The translations under genes and the position numbers were made by a program. From contig NZ_CAUCSQ010000007.1 in the NCBI RefSeq assembly GCF_958445495.1, forward strand, positions 62,001 to 126,000: a stretch of 64,000 nucleotides of DNA, given 5' to 3'. Below the pieces are notes generated by a model. The model was not told the DNA's origin. It ran no database searches and worked only from the letters and a program-made list of their open reading frames with translations. Of the stretch, positions 1 to 10,661 are shown one piece after another (within the stretch, counting starts at the first letter, position 1; every line of letters begins with the position of its first letter). The DNA comes from an uncultured Bacteroides sp. (lineage in GTDB: Bacteria; Bacteroidota; Bacteroidia; Bacteroidales; Bacteroidaceae).

Positions 1-1
1 C

Positions 2-2605
2 ATTCACCTGATACATACGCCGGATATCCGTATCCGTGATTATACGGTGCGTACCCTTCCTGCACAGGCCGGAGATTACCGGGATTTTGTTTTGCAGGTA
101 GACCCGCAATTCAACGTGTACAGGGGGATGACAGGTAAGGGATATAGCTTGCGGGGAACCTTGAAGGATGCTTCCGGTAAGGAAATCGCCGTGCTGAAGG
201 GGGATGTGGAAGAGATTCTTGATTTGGAACACAAGGCGGCCCGGATGAACGAATGGTATCCGCAACGCGGTCCGCGGAAAATGGGACGCATGTCTGTGAC
301 CGTGAAATCGCCGGTGAAATGGACGGCGGAGACGCCTTATTTGTACAAACTTCATCTGGCGTTGCAAGATGCCGGAGGGAAAACCGTCGAACAGGTGGAA
401 CAGTCCGTGGGTTTCCGCTCCGTGGAGATTAAAGGAGGGCAATTGCTGGTTAACGGCAGCCCGATTCGTTTTCGCGGGGTGAACCGGCACGAGCACGACC
501 CCCGGACGGCACGTGTCGTCAGCGAGGAACGGATGCTTCAAGACATCCTGCTGATGAAACGGGCGAATATCAACGCCGTGCGTACCAGCCATTATCCGAA
601 CGTGAGCCGCTGGTATGAATTGTGCGACAGCCTGGGACTGTATGTGATGGACGAGGCGAATATCGAGGAACACGGGCTTCGCGGCACGCTGGCGAGCACT
701 CCCGACTGGCATGCCGCATTCATGGACCGTGCGGTACGCATGGCGGAACGCGATAAGAACTATCCTTGCATCGTTATCTGGAGTATGGGGAATGAGAGCG
801 GTTACGGACCGAATTTCGCCGCTATCTCTGCCTGGTTGCATGACTTTGACCCGACCCGTCCCGTTCATTACGAAGGGGCGCAGGGAACGGACGGCAATCC
901 CGACCCGGAAACGGTGGACGTAATCAGCCGCTTTTATACACGTGTCAAACAGGAATACCTGAATCCGGGCATCGCCGGGGGAGAAGATAAAGAGCGCGCC
1001 GAGAACGCGCGTTGGGAAAGGTTGCTGGAAATCGCGGAACGCGCCGGCGACGACCGTCCGGTGATGACGAGCGAATATGCCCATTCCATGGGAAACGCAT
1101 TGGGCAATTTCAAGGAATACTGGGACGAGATATACAGCCATCCCCGTATGCTGGGCGGTTTTATCTGGGACTGGGTGGACCAGGGAATTTACAAGACATT
1201 GCCCGACGGCCGCACAATGGTGGCTTACGGAGGCGATTTCGGCGACAAGCCGAACCTGAAAGCTTTCTGCTTCAACGGTTTGCTGATGAGCGGCCGCGAG
1301 ACTACTCCCAAGTACTGGGAGGTGAAGAAGGTATATGCGCCGGTCGGGCTGGAGATGGAAGACGGCAGGCTGAAAATAACCAACCGGAACCATCATACCG
1401 GCATGTCGCAGTACCGTTGTTTATGGACGGTGTCCGTTGACGGAAAGCCGGAAGAAGAGGGTGAGCTCGCCTTGCCGGAGATAGCTCCGGGCAAGAGCAG
1501 GACAATCGGCTTGCCCGCTTTCCCGTCATTGGAAGCTAACCTTTCTTTGAAGGGAAAAAACGGAAAAAGAACAGTGGGGACTGCTGCCGATTGCCGGCTG
1601 AAAGTGAGTGTTGTCCTGCGTTCGGATACTCCTTGGGCAAAAGCCGGGCACGAGGTGGCGTGGGAACAGTTCTGTTTGCAGGAAGGGGATTTGGCGCCTT
1701 CCGGTTTAGTCAATAAAGGGACATTGGAGATAGAGGAGAACGAGGAAACCCTCTCCGTCTCCGGGCGCGGTTTTTCTGTCCGGTGGAAGAAAAAGACAGC
1801 CGAAGGCATGGTTTCACTGGTGTATGGAGGAAGAGAAATGCTGGCGGACCCGGAAGACTTTCCCGTCCAACCCCTGACACAGGTTTTCCGCGCTCCGACG
1901 GACAATGATAAGAGTTTCGGAAACTGGCTGGCTAAAGATTGGAAATCGCACGGGATGGACACCCCGCGGATTTGTCCCGAATCTTTCAGTCATGAAGTGC
2001 GCAAGGATGGAGCGGTAATCGTCCGGACCCGGACAAGCAATCTATATAAGGAAGGAAAAGTGGTGACGGTTGCCGTTTACACGGTTACCGCGGACGGAAC
2101 GATAGACTTGGAAACGACTTTCCTCCTGCAGGGAGAACTTCCGGAGCTGCCCCGTCTGGGAATTGCGTTCTGCCTGGCGCCCGCTTACCGTACGTTTACC
2201 TGGTACGGCAGAGGACCGCAGGAGAATTACCCCGACAGGAAGACATCCGCCGCCGTGGGGCTCTGGAAAGGAACGGTAGCGGAACAGTATGTGCATTACC
2301 CGCGCCCGCAAGACAGCGGGAACAAGGAAGAGGTCCGCTACCTCATGCTGACGGACAAGCGGGGCAAAGGGATTCGTGTCGATGCGGTAGGGAACGTGTT
2401 TTCCGCATCCGCCCTGCATTATACCGCCGGGGATTTGTACAACGAGACGCACGACTGTGATTTGAAGCCGCGCGCGGAAGTCGTCCTGAGCATGGACGCC
2501 GCCGTACTCGGATTGGGGAACAGCAGTTGCGGGCCGGGCGTGTTGAAGAAATATGCGATTGAGAAAAAAGAGCATACCCTTCACATACGTATAAGTGGCA
2601 GGTAA
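2..2605 (+). CDS. GH2 beta-galactosidase-type glycosidase, 5' end outside window
   Basis: This is a LacZ-type family 2 glycoside hydrolase whose reading frame stays open to base 2, so the true start, signal peptide and most of the sugar-binding domain lie upstream. The GTG at 47 is an internal codon. Visible in order: the end of the N-terminal jelly roll, the immunoglobulin-like linker domain, the TIM barrel, and a C-terminal Bgal_small-type domain with the RAPTDND motif. The acid/base Glu is in GNESGYG (codon 794-796) and the nucleophile Glu in SEYAHSMGN (codon 1073-1075), both intact. It probably removes a terminal beta-linked sugar, most often galactose in this clade, in the periplasm. It is the first visible gene of a run of + strand carbohydrate genes. 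The exact sugar cannot be read from sequence. Confidence 0.93.
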   Translation: MHLIHTPDIRIRDYTVRTLPAQAGDYRDFVLQVDPQFNVYRGMTGKGYSLRGTLKDASGKEIAVLKGDVEEILDLEHKAARMNEWYPQRGPRKMGRMSVTVKSPVKWTAETPYLYKLHLALQDAGGKTVEQVEQSVGFRSVEIKGGQLLVNGSPIRFRGVNRHEHDPRTARVVSEERMLQDILLMKRANINAVRTSHYPNVSRWYELCDSLGLYVMDEANIEEHGLRGTLASTPDWHAAFMDRAVRMAERDKNYPCIVIWSMGNESGYGPNFAAISAWLHDFDPTRPVHYEGAQGTDGNPDPETVDVISRFYTRVKQEYLNPGIAGGEDKERAENARWERLLEIAERAGDDRPVMTSEYAHSMGNALGNFKEYWDEIYSHPRMLGGFIWDWVDQGIYKTLPDGRTMVAYGGDFGDKPNLKAFCFNGLLMSGRETTPKYWEVKKVYAPVGLEMEDGRLKITNRNHHTGMSQYRCLWTVSVDGKPEEEGELALPEIAPGKSRTIGLPAFPSLEANLSLKGKNGKRTVGTAADCRLKVSVVLRSDTPWAKAGHEVAWEQFCLQEGDLAPSGLVNKGTLEIEENEETLSVSGRGFSVRWKKKTAEGMVSLVYGGREMLADPEDFPVQPLTQVFRAPTDNDKSFGNWLAKDWKSHGMDTPRICPESFSHEVRKDGAVIVRTRTSNLYKEGKVVTVAVYTVTADGTIDLETTFLLQGELPELPRLGIAFCLAPAYRTFTWYGRGPQENYPDRKTSAAVGLWKGTVAEQYVHYPRPQDSGNKEEVRYLMLTDKRGKGIRVDAVGNVFSASALHYTAGDLYNETHDCDLKPRAEVVLSMDAAVLGLGNSSCGPGVLKKYAIEKKEHTLHIRISGR

Positions 2606-2651
2606 CGGAATGGAAATGAATATGACAGATGACACAATAATAAAAGTAACA

Positions 2652-5501
2652 ATGAAAAAAGTAACCGCATTATTATCGACTTTAGCGTTGGCAACCGCCT
2701 TGAACGCCCAGGATTTCCCGCAGACGGAACGGCAATATCTTTCAGGCCGCGGATGCGACGATATGGTAGAATGGGATTTCTTCTGTACCGGTGGACGCAA
2801 CTCCGGCAAATGGACGAAAATCGGCGTTCCTTCCTGTTGGGAGTTACAGGGTTTCGGCACTTACCAGTATGGAATCACTTTCTACGGCAAACCGTTTCCG
2901 GAAGGCGTTGCAGATGAAAAGGGCATGTATAAGTATGAATTTGAAGTTCCCGAAAGGTTTCGCGGCAAGCAGGTGAACCTTGTGTTCGAGGCTTCCATGA
3001 CGGATACGGAAGTAAAGGTGAACGGGCGTAAGGCAGGCACGAAACATGAAGGAGCTTTCTACCGTTTTTCATACAATATCACGGATTTCCTGAAATACGG
3101 CAAAAAGAACTTGCTGGAAGTGACGGTAGCCAAGGAAAGCGGGAATGCGAGCGTGAACCTTGCCGAACGCCGTGCGGATTATTGGAACTTCGGAGGTATC
3201 TTCCGTCCGGTGTTTCTGGAGGTGAAACCCGCCGTCAATCTGCGGCATGTCGCTATCGACGCGCGGATGGACGGTTCTTTCCTGGCAAACTGCCATACGA
3301 ACATTTCCAATGAAGGCATGAGCATCCGTGCAGAGATTCGGGACGGCAAAGGTAAAAAACTCGCTGAAACGACTGTTCCGGTAAAGGCAGGCGGGGATTG
3401 GACTTCCTTGCGGATGAACGTTTCCGACCCGGCTTTATGGACGGCTGAAACGCCGAATCTTTACAAGGCATATTTCTCCTTGCTGGACAAAAACGGCAAG
3501 GTGCTGCACCGTGAAACCGAGAAGTTCGGTTTCCGTACCATTGAAGTGCGCCGGAGCGACGGGCTTTACATAAACGGGGTGCGCATCAACGTGCGCGGCG
3601 TCAACCGCCACAGTTTCCGCCCTGAAAGCGGCCGTACTTTGAGCAAGGCGAAAAATATTGAGGACGTCCTCCTGATAAAGAGCATGAACATGAATTCCGT
3701 CCGCCTGAGCCATTATCCTGCCGACCCGGAATTTCTGGAGGCTTGCGATTCTTTGGGACTTTATGTGATGAATGAGCTGGGAGGCTGGCACGGCAAGTAC
3801 GATACGCCCACCGGAGTGCGTTTAATCGAAGGAATGGTGGAACGGGACGTGAACCATCCGTCCGTTATCTGGTGGAGCAACGGCAATGAAAAAGGATGGA
3901 ATACCGAACTGGACGGGGAGTTTCATAAATATGACTTGCAGAAACGTCCGGTTATCCATCCGCAAGGCAATTTCTCCGGTTTCGAGACCATGCATTACCG
4001 TTCTTACGGGGAAAGCCAGAACTACATGCGTCTGCCGGAAATCTTCATGCCTACGGAATTTCTGCACGGCTTGTATGACGGTGGCCACGGAGCCGGTTTG
4101 TACGACTACTGGGAAATGATGCGCAAACACCCCCGTTGCATCGGAGGTTTCCTCTGGGTATTGGCAGACGAGGGAGTGAAGCGTGTGGATATGGACGGAT
4201 TCATCGACAACCAGGGAAATTACGGTGCGGACGGTATCGTGGGGCCACACCATGAAAAGGAGGGCAGCTACTATACCGTCAAGCAGTTATGGAGCCCGGT
4301 ACAGATAACGGATACTTCCATCGACAGAGGGTTCGACGGGCGGTTCTCCGTAGAAAACCGGTACGATTATCTGAACCTGAACACTTGCCGTTTCTTCTGG
4401 AAACAGGTGAAATTTCCTTCGGCGACGGACGCTTCCGATGCGGTTGCCCAAGTGTTGAAGGAGGGGGAAGTGCAGGGAAGCGACGTACCCGCCCATTCTG
4501 CCGGCGTAGTGGATATCCGAACTACTATTTTGCCCGATGCGGACGCTCTTTTCCTGACGGTTGCGGACAAATACGGGCATGAGCTTTGGCGTTGGACATT
4601 TCCGGTAGACAAACCCGGCAAGCAGGCAGGACAGGCTTCCGCGTCGTCCGCCCGCCCGGCTTATGCGGAAACTGAAAACGATTTGTCCGTAAATGCCGGC
4701 GGCCGCACTTTCGTTTTTTCTAAAAAAGACGGGCAGCTCAAAGGTGTATCGGTCAACGGCCGGAAAATCAGTTTCGCCAACGGTCCCCGCTTTATCGGCG
4801 CCCGTCGTGCAGACCGTTCTTTGGACCAGTTCTATAACCATGACGACGAGAAAGCAAAAGAAAAAGACCGTACTTACAGCGAGTTTCCCGACGCCGCCGT
4901 GTTTACCGGGCTCGATGTGAAAGAGGACGGAGAAAACCTGGTTGTTACGGCAAGTTACAGACTGGGGAATTTGGACAGCGCCCGATGGACAATCACGCCG
5001 GACGGGACGGCGATACTTGATTATGCTTACAATTTTTCCGGCGTAGTGGATTTGATGGGTATCCGTTTCGACTATCCGGAGGAGCTGGTAACCGGCAAAC
5101 GCTGGCTGGGAGCGGGACCCTACCGTGTGTGGCAGAACCGCATCCACGGTACTCAATACGATGTCTGGGAAAATGACTATAACGACGCTGTTCCGGGGGA
5201 AACCTTCACGTATCCCGAATTCAAGGGGTACTTCGGCGATGTTTCCTGGATGAATATCCGTACCAAGGAAGGGACAATCAGCCTGACAAACGAAACTCCG
5301 GATTCTTATATCGGGGTCTACCAGCCCCGTGACGGCCGCGACCGCCTGCTCTACACGCTTCCGGAAAGCGGAATCTCCGTGCTGAATGTCATTCCTCCCG
5401 TCCGCAACAAAGTGAATGCGACGGATTTGTGCGGTCCTTCTTCACAGCCGAAATGGGTGGACGGCACGCAGGCGGGACGCATCGTCTTCCGGTTCGAGTA
5501 G
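2652..5501 (+). CDS. GH2 glycosidase, exported
   Basis: Second family 2 glycosidase of the locus, 949 residues from the ATG at 2652. The frame extends upstream to 2595, overlapping the previous gene, but 2652 is preferred because it begins a clean signal peptide (MKKVTALLSTLALATALNAQ). A jelly-roll sugar-binding domain, an Ig-like domain and a TIM barrel follow. The GVNRH motif is present, and the acid/base Glu lies in NGNEKGWN (about residue 413). The nucleophile region reads PTEFLHG (Glu about 469) instead of the LacZ-like SEYAHSMGN seen in the upstream gene, so this is a different GH2 subgroup and may act on another sugar or linkage. It starts 46 bases after the upstream stop, so co-transcription is likely. 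Confidence 0.93.
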   Translation: MKKVTALLSTLALATALNAQDFPQTERQYLSGRGCDDMVEWDFFCTGGRNSGKWTKIGVPSCWELQGFGTYQYGITFYGKPFPEGVADEKGMYKYEFEVPERFRGKQVNLVFEASMTDTEVKVNGRKAGTKHEGAFYRFSYNITDFLKYGKKNLLEVTVAKESGNASVNLAERRADYWNFGGIFRPVFLEVKPAVNLRHVAIDARMDGSFLANCHTNISNEGMSIRAEIRDGKGKKLAETTVPVKAGGDWTSLRMNVSDPALWTAETPNLYKAYFSLLDKNGKVLHRETEKFGFRTIEVRRSDGLYINGVRINVRGVNRHSFRPESGRTLSKAKNIEDVLLIKSMNMNSVRLSHYPADPEFLEACDSLGLYVMNELGGWHGKYDTPTGVRLIEGMVERDVNHPSVIWWSNGNEKGWNTELDGEFHKYDLQKRPVIHPQGNFSGFETMHYRSYGESQNYMRLPEIFMPTEFLHGLYDGGHGAGLYDYWEMMRKHPRCIGGFLWVLADEGVKRVDMDGFIDNQGNYGADGIVGPHHEKEGSYYTVKQLWSPVQITDTSIDRGFDGRFSVENRYDYLNLNTCRFFWKQVKFPSATDASDAVAQVLKEGEVQGSDVPAHSAGVVDIRTTILPDADALFLTVADKYGHELWRWTFPVDKPGKQAGQASASSARPAYAETENDLSVNAGGRTFVFSKKDGQLKGVSVNGRKISFANGPRFIGARRADRSLDQFYNHDDEKAKEKDRTYSEFPDAAVFTGLDVKEDGENLVVTASYRLGNLDSARWTITPDGTAILDYAYNFSGVVDLMGIRFDYPEELVTGKRWLGAGPYRVWQNRIHGTQYDVWENDYNDAVPGETFTYPEFKGYFGDVSWMNIRTKEGTISLTNETPDSYIGVYQPRDGRDRLLYTLPESGISVLNVIPPVRNKVNATDLCGPSSQPKWVDGTQAGRIVFRFE

Positions 5502-5630
5502 CCGGGCGCCTGTCGTTTTCATCCTCCGGCGGTCGTTTTTAAAGGGTTATTTAACAGGTTGCCAGGCAGAATGCGGAATTTAATGCCTATATTCGCAGAA
5601 TAACCGTTTATTAACTCTCCAAACACCCTG

Positions 5631-7154
5631 ATGAGGATGAAAAACATTTCATTAGTCCTTTTGCCGGTACTTATATTGTTTGCCGGATGCCGGCAGAAAA
5701 CCCAGGGCGACTTCCAGCCGGATACCGGCGGAATGGAAGCCGCCTATGATTTCCCGGAAGAATATGCCGAAGAGGTTGTCATAACAGGCAAAGTCGTGAA
5801 CCGGGAATTTTATCCTCAGGAAAAGGAGCTGACGCTTGTCATTCCTTTCTTCAAAGGGATGGAAAACCAATACATCGCTCCCCTTCAGGAAGACGGTTCT
5901 TTTTATTTCACTTTCCCGGTTTATGCCAGAATCCGGGAAGTTTCCATCCGCAACTATGCGGAACATCTGTATGTGCATCCGGGTGACAGCCTGTATGTGG
6001 AGATTGATTTCAAAGACATGTTCCATCCCAAGGTGGCGGGCGATGCGGAAAAGTTGAACCGGGGGATACTGGCTTTCACGGAAAGCGGGTATTATTACAT
6101 GCGCGATTATGGTATCAGTCACGATTCGAGTGTCGGGGACTTCGAGGCGGAACTGAAAAAGGAATACAAGATGCGTTTGGAACGCAGGACGGAATACCTG
6201 CAGAAATTCAAACCTTCGCAGGATGTCGTCCTGTTCACGGAAGAGCTGTTGAAACAGGATTATTATTGCGCTCTCCTGATTTACGCCGCCCAATGCCAAC
6301 ACCGGACGAGAAAGGAGTTTACGAGATATCGCGCGTTATTGCCCGAAATCAACCGGCTTTATAAAACCGGGATATTGTCGGCACGCCTGTTTGACGTAGC
6401 GGACTGGGTGGAGGAGTATATACCTTTAGGAATGATTCTTAAAAACAAGGCGTTTCCCGCGATAGAGGATATAATGTCCGAGATAGGCGAGAACGAGCTG
6501 AACCAGTACTTGTATGCGAAAGTTACCGCCAACAGCCTGGATGCCAATGATACCCTTGCTTTTTCAACGAAGCGTCCGCAGTTCGACTCAATCGTGAAGA
6601 TGCCTCATTTGCGGGGACGCATAGCGCAGATGTACCGGCAGACCGGAGCGTTCCTGCAAAATCCGCAATCTGTTTCCGACAACCTGTTGTATGGCAAATA
6701 TAACGGGGATTCGGGCAATCCGGTCCCGATACCTTATATGGACAGTATGTACAGGATACTTGAAGAAAACCGGGGAAAAGTCATCTATATTGATTTCTGG
6801 GCGACGAGTTGCCTGCCTTGCCTTGCCGAAATGGAACCTTTGAAGAAGTTGCGGGCCGGGTATCCGACGGAAGATTTGGCTATTTACTCTATCTGTTCCG
6901 GGAATGACAGAGGCAAGAAAAACTGGGAAAAATGCCTGGACAAGTATTCGATGAGAAACTGCGGTATCGAATGCATATATGCGGCCGATTACATGGGAGT
7001 GGAGAATTACCGGAAGATTGCCAAACAATGGAAGATTACCGGATTGCCCCATTACGTGCTGATAAACAGGAAAGGGCAGATTATCGATTACGGCACTTCC
7101 GCCCGTCCGAGCAATCCCCGGCTGTTGTTGAAAATTAAAGAGATAATCAGGTAA
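5631..7154 (+). CDS. TlpA-like thioredoxin-fold lipoprotein
   Basis: A 507-residue lipoprotein with lipobox LFAGC (Cys20). Residues about 45-125 resemble the DUF4369-type beta domain found ahead of TlpA domains in Bacteroidota. A helical middle region follows, then a C-terminal thioredoxin fold with FWATSCLPC (Cys394 and Cys397) and the cis-Pro segment ITGLPHYVLI. Such proteins act as periplasmic thiol-disulfide reductants. Members sit inside many utilisation loci without a proven role; keeping disulfides of the secreted enzymes in order is a guess. The two nearby in-frame ATG codons (5631 and 5637) are equally possible starts. The gap to the GH106 gene contains a strong hairpin at 7198-7245. 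Confidence 0.88.
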   Translation: MRMKNISLVLLPVLILFAGCRQKTQGDFQPDTGGMEAAYDFPEEYAEEVVITGKVVNREFYPQEKELTLVIPFFKGMENQYIAPLQEDGSFYFTFPVYARIREVSIRNYAEHLYVHPGDSLYVEIDFKDMFHPKVAGDAEKLNRGILAFTESGYYYMRDYGISHDSSVGDFEAELKKEYKMRLERRTEYLQKFKPSQDVVLFTEELLKQDYYCALLIYAAQCQHRTRKEFTRYRALLPEINRLYKTGILSARLFDVADWVEEYIPLGMILKNKAFPAIEDIMSEIGENELNQYLYAKVTANSLDANDTLAFSTKRPQFDSIVKMPHLRGRIAQMYRQTGAFLQNPQSVSDNLLYGKYNGDSGNPVPIPYMDSMYRILEENRGKVIYIDFWATSCLPCLAEMEPLKKLRAGYPTEDLAIYSICSGNDRGKKNWEKCLDKYSMRNCGIECIYAADYMGVENYRKIAKQWKITGLPHYVLINRKGQIIDYGTSARPSNPRLLLKIKEIIR

Positions 7155-7197
7155 TGAACGGATAGCGTTTCCCCGTGCAGGTAACGGATATCACCGC

Positions 7198-7245
7198 GGC
7201 AGCCCGCGTCATTTTTCCGGATAAGGGAAAACGACGCGGGCTGTC
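7198..7245. repeat. 13-bp stem inverted repeat between TlpA-like and GH106 genes
   Basis: The arms CAGCCCGCGTC (7200-7210) and GACGCGGGCTG (7233-7243) are perfect complements. Two more outer pairs and an inner TTTCC/GGGAAA pairing extend the hairpin. There is no U-tract after it, so it is not a standard terminator. It may instead protect the 3' end of a processed transcript or give partial termination inside the operon. Confidence 0.6.
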
Positions 7246-7299
7246 GCATTGCCGGGTGAGTACAAAACAGCCTTTTTCCCGTCTTCCTTTATAGAATAA

Positions 7300-10200
7300 A
7301 TGCAGATTGGAATGAAAAACCGGCTGAAACAACGAATAGTTATGATTTTATTATCGGCATGGACGCTGACGGCGCCTGCCGGTGCGCAACACGCGCGTTC
7401 ACTCCGCGAACAGTTCTTGAACCCTTCCGAAGAAGCCAAACCCTGGACATTCTGGTACTGGATGTACGGCGCCGTGTCCAAAGAGGGGATTACCGCCGAT
7501 TTGGAGGCGATGAAACAGGCTGGGCTCGGAGGCGCTTACCTGATGCCGATTAAAGGTCTCCGCGAGGGGGCGCAGTATGGCGGCAAGGCACAGCAGTTGA
7601 CTCCTGAATGGTGGGAGATGGTACGTTTCAGCATGGAAGAGGCAGACCGTCTGGGATTGAAGCTGGGAATGCATATCTGTGACGGTTTCGCATTGGCGGG
7701 AGGCCCTTGGATTACTCCGGAAGAATCCATGCAAAAGGTGGTATGGAGCGATACGATTGTGGACGGGGGAAAAGTGAGGGAATTGCGTCTGCCGCAACCG
7801 GAAGCCTATGAGGACTATTATGAGGATATCGCGTTGTTCGCTTTGCCCGTGAAAGAAGAAGGAGCGGACGAGATGCCGGCAAGGATTACCTGTGTGAACC
7901 TGGCGACGGCAGGCGACATCAACCCTTCCAAAACTGTGAATATGGATACAGCGGGGGTAATCCGTTCTTCATACCCGTGTTACATCCAGTATGAATACGA
8001 ACAGCCTTTTACCTGCCGGAACGTGGAAATCGTTTTGAACGGCAATAATTACCAGGCGCACCGGCTGAAAGTGACGGCGAGCGAGGACGGCGTGAATTAT
8101 CGGTTTGTGAAACAGTTGGTTCCCGCCCGTCAGGGATGGCAAAACACGGATGAGAATTCGACCCACAGCATTCCCGCCACTACCGCCCGTTATTTCCGTT
8201 TCTATTGGACGCCCGACGGGAGCGAACCGGGAAGCGAGGATATGGATGCTGCGAAATGGAAACCCAACTTGAAGATAAAACAATTGTGCCTGCACCGGGA
8301 GGCCCGTTTGAACCAATGGGAGGGAAAAGCCGGACTGGTGTGGCGGGTCGCCCAATCCACCAAAGAGGAAGAGGTGGGAAAAGAGGACTGCTATTCGCTC
8401 TCGCAGGTTATCGACCTGACGGGGCAATACCGCCATGTTCCGGGAGGCGATACCGGAGAGAAGGCATTGACCGCCACCCTTCCCGAAGGAAGATGGAAAC
8501 TGCTCCGCATGGGGCACACGGCTACCGGGCACACGAATGCGACTGCCGGAGGCGGGAAAGGGCTGGAATGTGACAAGTTCAATCCGAAAACTGTCCGCAA
8601 ACAGTTTGACAACTGGTTCAAACAGGCGTTTGTCAGGACTAATCCCGAAGTCGCTCACCGGGTATTGAAATATATGCACGTGGACAGTTGGGAATGCGGC
8701 AGCCAGAATTGGAACGGCAATTTTGCGGCGGAGTTCCGGAAACGCCGCGGCTATGACCTGATGCCTTATCTGCCTTTGCTGGCGGGTATCCCGATGGAAA
8801 GCGCGGAACGGAGCGAACAAATCCTGCGGGATGTCCGTACGACGGTTGCGGAGCTGGTAGTAGATGTCTTTTATCAGGTGTTGGCCGATTGCGCCAAAGA
8901 GTACGGTTGCCGGTTCTCGGCAGAATGTGTGGCGCCGACAATGGTGAGTGACGGTTTGGCGCACTACCGGAAAGTCGATTTGCCGATGGGCGAATTCTGG
9001 CTGAACAGCCCCACGCACGACAAGCCGAACGATATGCTGGATGCCGTCAGCGGAGCGCATATCTATGGAAAAAATATCATTCAGGCGGAAGGGTTCACCG
9101 AGGTGCGCGGAATATGGGACGAACATCCCGGAATGCTGAAAACATTGCTGGACCGCAATTATGCATTGGGAATCAACCGCCTCTTCTACCATGTATATGT
9201 ACACAACCCTTGGTTGGAACGTAAGCCCGGCATGACGCTGGACGGCATCGGACTCTTTTTCCAACGGGACCAGACCTGGTGGGACAAAGGCGCGAAAGCC
9301 TTGTCCGAATATGCCGCCCGTTGCCAATCCTTGCTGCAATACGGGCATCCGGTAACGGATATAGCCGTCTTTACAGGCGAAGAAATGCCGAGGCGTTCGA
9401 TATTGCCGGAACGGCTGGTTCCCTCATTGCCGGGAATCTTCGGTGCGGAACGGGTGGAAAGCGAGCGCGTCCGCCTGGCAAACGAAGGCCAACCCTTGCG
9501 TGTACGTCCGGTAGGCGTTACGCATTCCGCCAATATGGCGGACCCCGAAAAGTGGGTGAATCCGCTCCGCGGATATGCCTATGACAGTTTCAACAAGGAT
9601 GCTCTGCTGCGTCTGGCAAAAGCGGAGAACGGCAGGATGGTGTTGCCGGGCGGAGCGAGTTACAAAGTATTGGTATTGCCGCTTCCCCGTCCGATGAATC
9701 CTGAACCGGCGGAACTTTCGCCTGAGGTAAGGCAAAAGATAAACGAATTGAAGAATGCCGGCGTGTTAGTCCCTGCCGTCCCTTATACGGAGGAGGACTT
9801 TTCGGCATACGGGTTGGAACGTGATTTGATTGTACCGGAGGATATTGCCTGGACACATCGCCGCGGCGAGTCGGGGGATATCTATTTCATAGCCAACCAG
9901 AGGGAAGAGACACGTACATTCACCGCCAGCATGCGCGTCAGCGAAGGCAGTCCGGAATGCTGGAATCCCGTTACGGGCGAGACGGATGCCCGTCCCCGTT
10001 ACGAGCGAAAAGGTAACCGCACGGAAGTAACCCTGACGCTTGCCCCCAATGAATCCGTATTTGTCGTTTTTCTCACGGAAGAAACCGGCGGGGATGATTC
10101 GCAAAAATCGTCAGGAAAGAAGAAAAGCTGTGCCGGAAAGGTTCGGAATATCGCTCTGGAACCGGAAGAATACACCGTCGTTTTCCCCGCTAACGGAAAG

Positions 10201-10620
10201 ACGGTGACCCGGAAAGTTTTGTTCGACTGGAGCAAGGAAGAGGATGAACGGATTCGTTATTATTCGGGAACTGCCGTTTACAAGACCGTATTCCATTGGA
10301 AAGGCGGGCAGGAGAAGGGGCGACCGGTTTACCTGAATCTGGGCAGGATATATAACGTCGCTTCCGTCCGTGTCAATGGCACGGATTGCGGCACGGTCTG
10401 GACGGCGCCTTACCGCGCCGATATTACCGCAGCCTTGAAAAAAGGAGCGAATGAACTTGAGATTGAAGTGGCTAACACGTGGGCGAATGCCCTCAGGGGA
10501 GCCGATGAAGGCAAAGCGCCTTTTGACGGAATCTGGACGAATGCGAAATACCGCAGCGCGGAAAAGGAGTTGCTTCCGGCAGGACTGCTCGGACCTTTGA
10601 GCCTCTCCGTCACCGATTGA
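7300..10620 (+). CDS. GH106 alpha-L-rhamnosidase
   Basis: A 1106-residue exported enzyme of family GH106, which cleaves terminal alpha-L-rhamnose with inversion. The N-terminal signature PWTFWYWMYGAVSKEGI and the following GLGGAYLMPI are typical of the family's catalytic barrel. Two conserved acids stand where GH106 needs them: Glu465 in HVDSWECG and Glu565 in PMGEFW. Their 100-residue spacing equals that of the Glu461/Glu561 pair I recall for the B. thetaiotaomicron enzyme BT0986. A beta-sandwich tail with a galactose-binding-like end (NLGRIYNVASVRVNGTDCG) closes the protein. The signal peptide can start at 7300 or at the ATG at 7312; both give a hydrophobic stretch ending at AGAQ. It is the main clue that region 1 targets a rhamnose-containing plant glycan. 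Confidence 0.94.
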   Translation: MQIGMKNRLKQRIVMILLSAWTLTAPAGAQHARSLREQFLNPSEEAKPWTFWYWMYGAVSKEGITADLEAMKQAGLGGAYLMPIKGLREGAQYGGKAQQLTPEWWEMVRFSMEEADRLGLKLGMHICDGFALAGGPWITPEESMQKVVWSDTIVDGGKVRELRLPQPEAYEDYYEDIALFALPVKEEGADEMPARITCVNLATAGDINPSKTVNMDTAGVIRSSYPCYIQYEYEQPFTCRNVEIVLNGNNYQAHRLKVTASEDGVNYRFVKQLVPARQGWQNTDENSTHSIPATTARYFRFYWTPDGSEPGSEDMDAAKWKPNLKIKQLCLHREARLNQWEGKAGLVWRVAQSTKEEEVGKEDCYSLSQVIDLTGQYRHVPGGDTGEKALTATLPEGRWKLLRMGHTATGHTNATAGGGKGLECDKFNPKTVRKQFDNWFKQAFVRTNPEVAHRVLKYMHVDSWECGSQNWNGNFAAEFRKRRGYDLMPYLPLLAGIPMESAERSEQILRDVRTTVAELVVDVFYQVLADCAKEYGCRFSAECVAPTMVSDGLAHYRKVDLPMGEFWLNSPTHDKPNDMLDAVSGAHIYGKNIIQAEGFTEVRGIWDEHPGMLKTLLDRNYALGINRLFYHVYVHNPWLERKPGMTLDGIGLFFQRDQTWWDKGAKALSEYAARCQSLLQYGHPVTDIAVFTGEEMPRRSILPERLVPSLPGIFGAERVESERVRLANEGQPLRVRPVGVTHSANMADPEKWVNPLRGYAYDSFNKDALLRLAKAENGRMVLPGGASYKVLVLPLPRPMNPEPAELSPEVRQKINELKNAGVLVPAVPYTEEDFSAYGLERDLIVPEDIAWTHRRGESGDIYFIANQREETRTFTASMRVSEGSPECWNPVTGETDARPRYERKGNRTEVTLTLAPNESVFVVFLTEETGGDDSQKSSGKKKSCAGKVRNIALEPEEYTVVFPANGKTVTRKVLFDWSKEEDERIRYYSGTAVYKTVFHWKGGQEKGRPVYLNLGRIYNVASVRVNGTDCGTVWTAPYRADITAALKKGANELEIEVANTWANALRGADEGKAPFDGIWTNAKYRSAEKELLPAGLLGPLSLSVTD

Positions 10621-10661
10621 TTCCGGATTGCGGAATATGGAAAAACAAGGAATAAAGATAT

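Noticed and set aside
7969..9348. Long open frame (459 codons) on the - strand across the GH106 gene
   Set aside because: It is antisense to a well-conserved enzyme with intact catalytic residues. The frame is open because of the GC-rich codon pattern, and it shows no domain.
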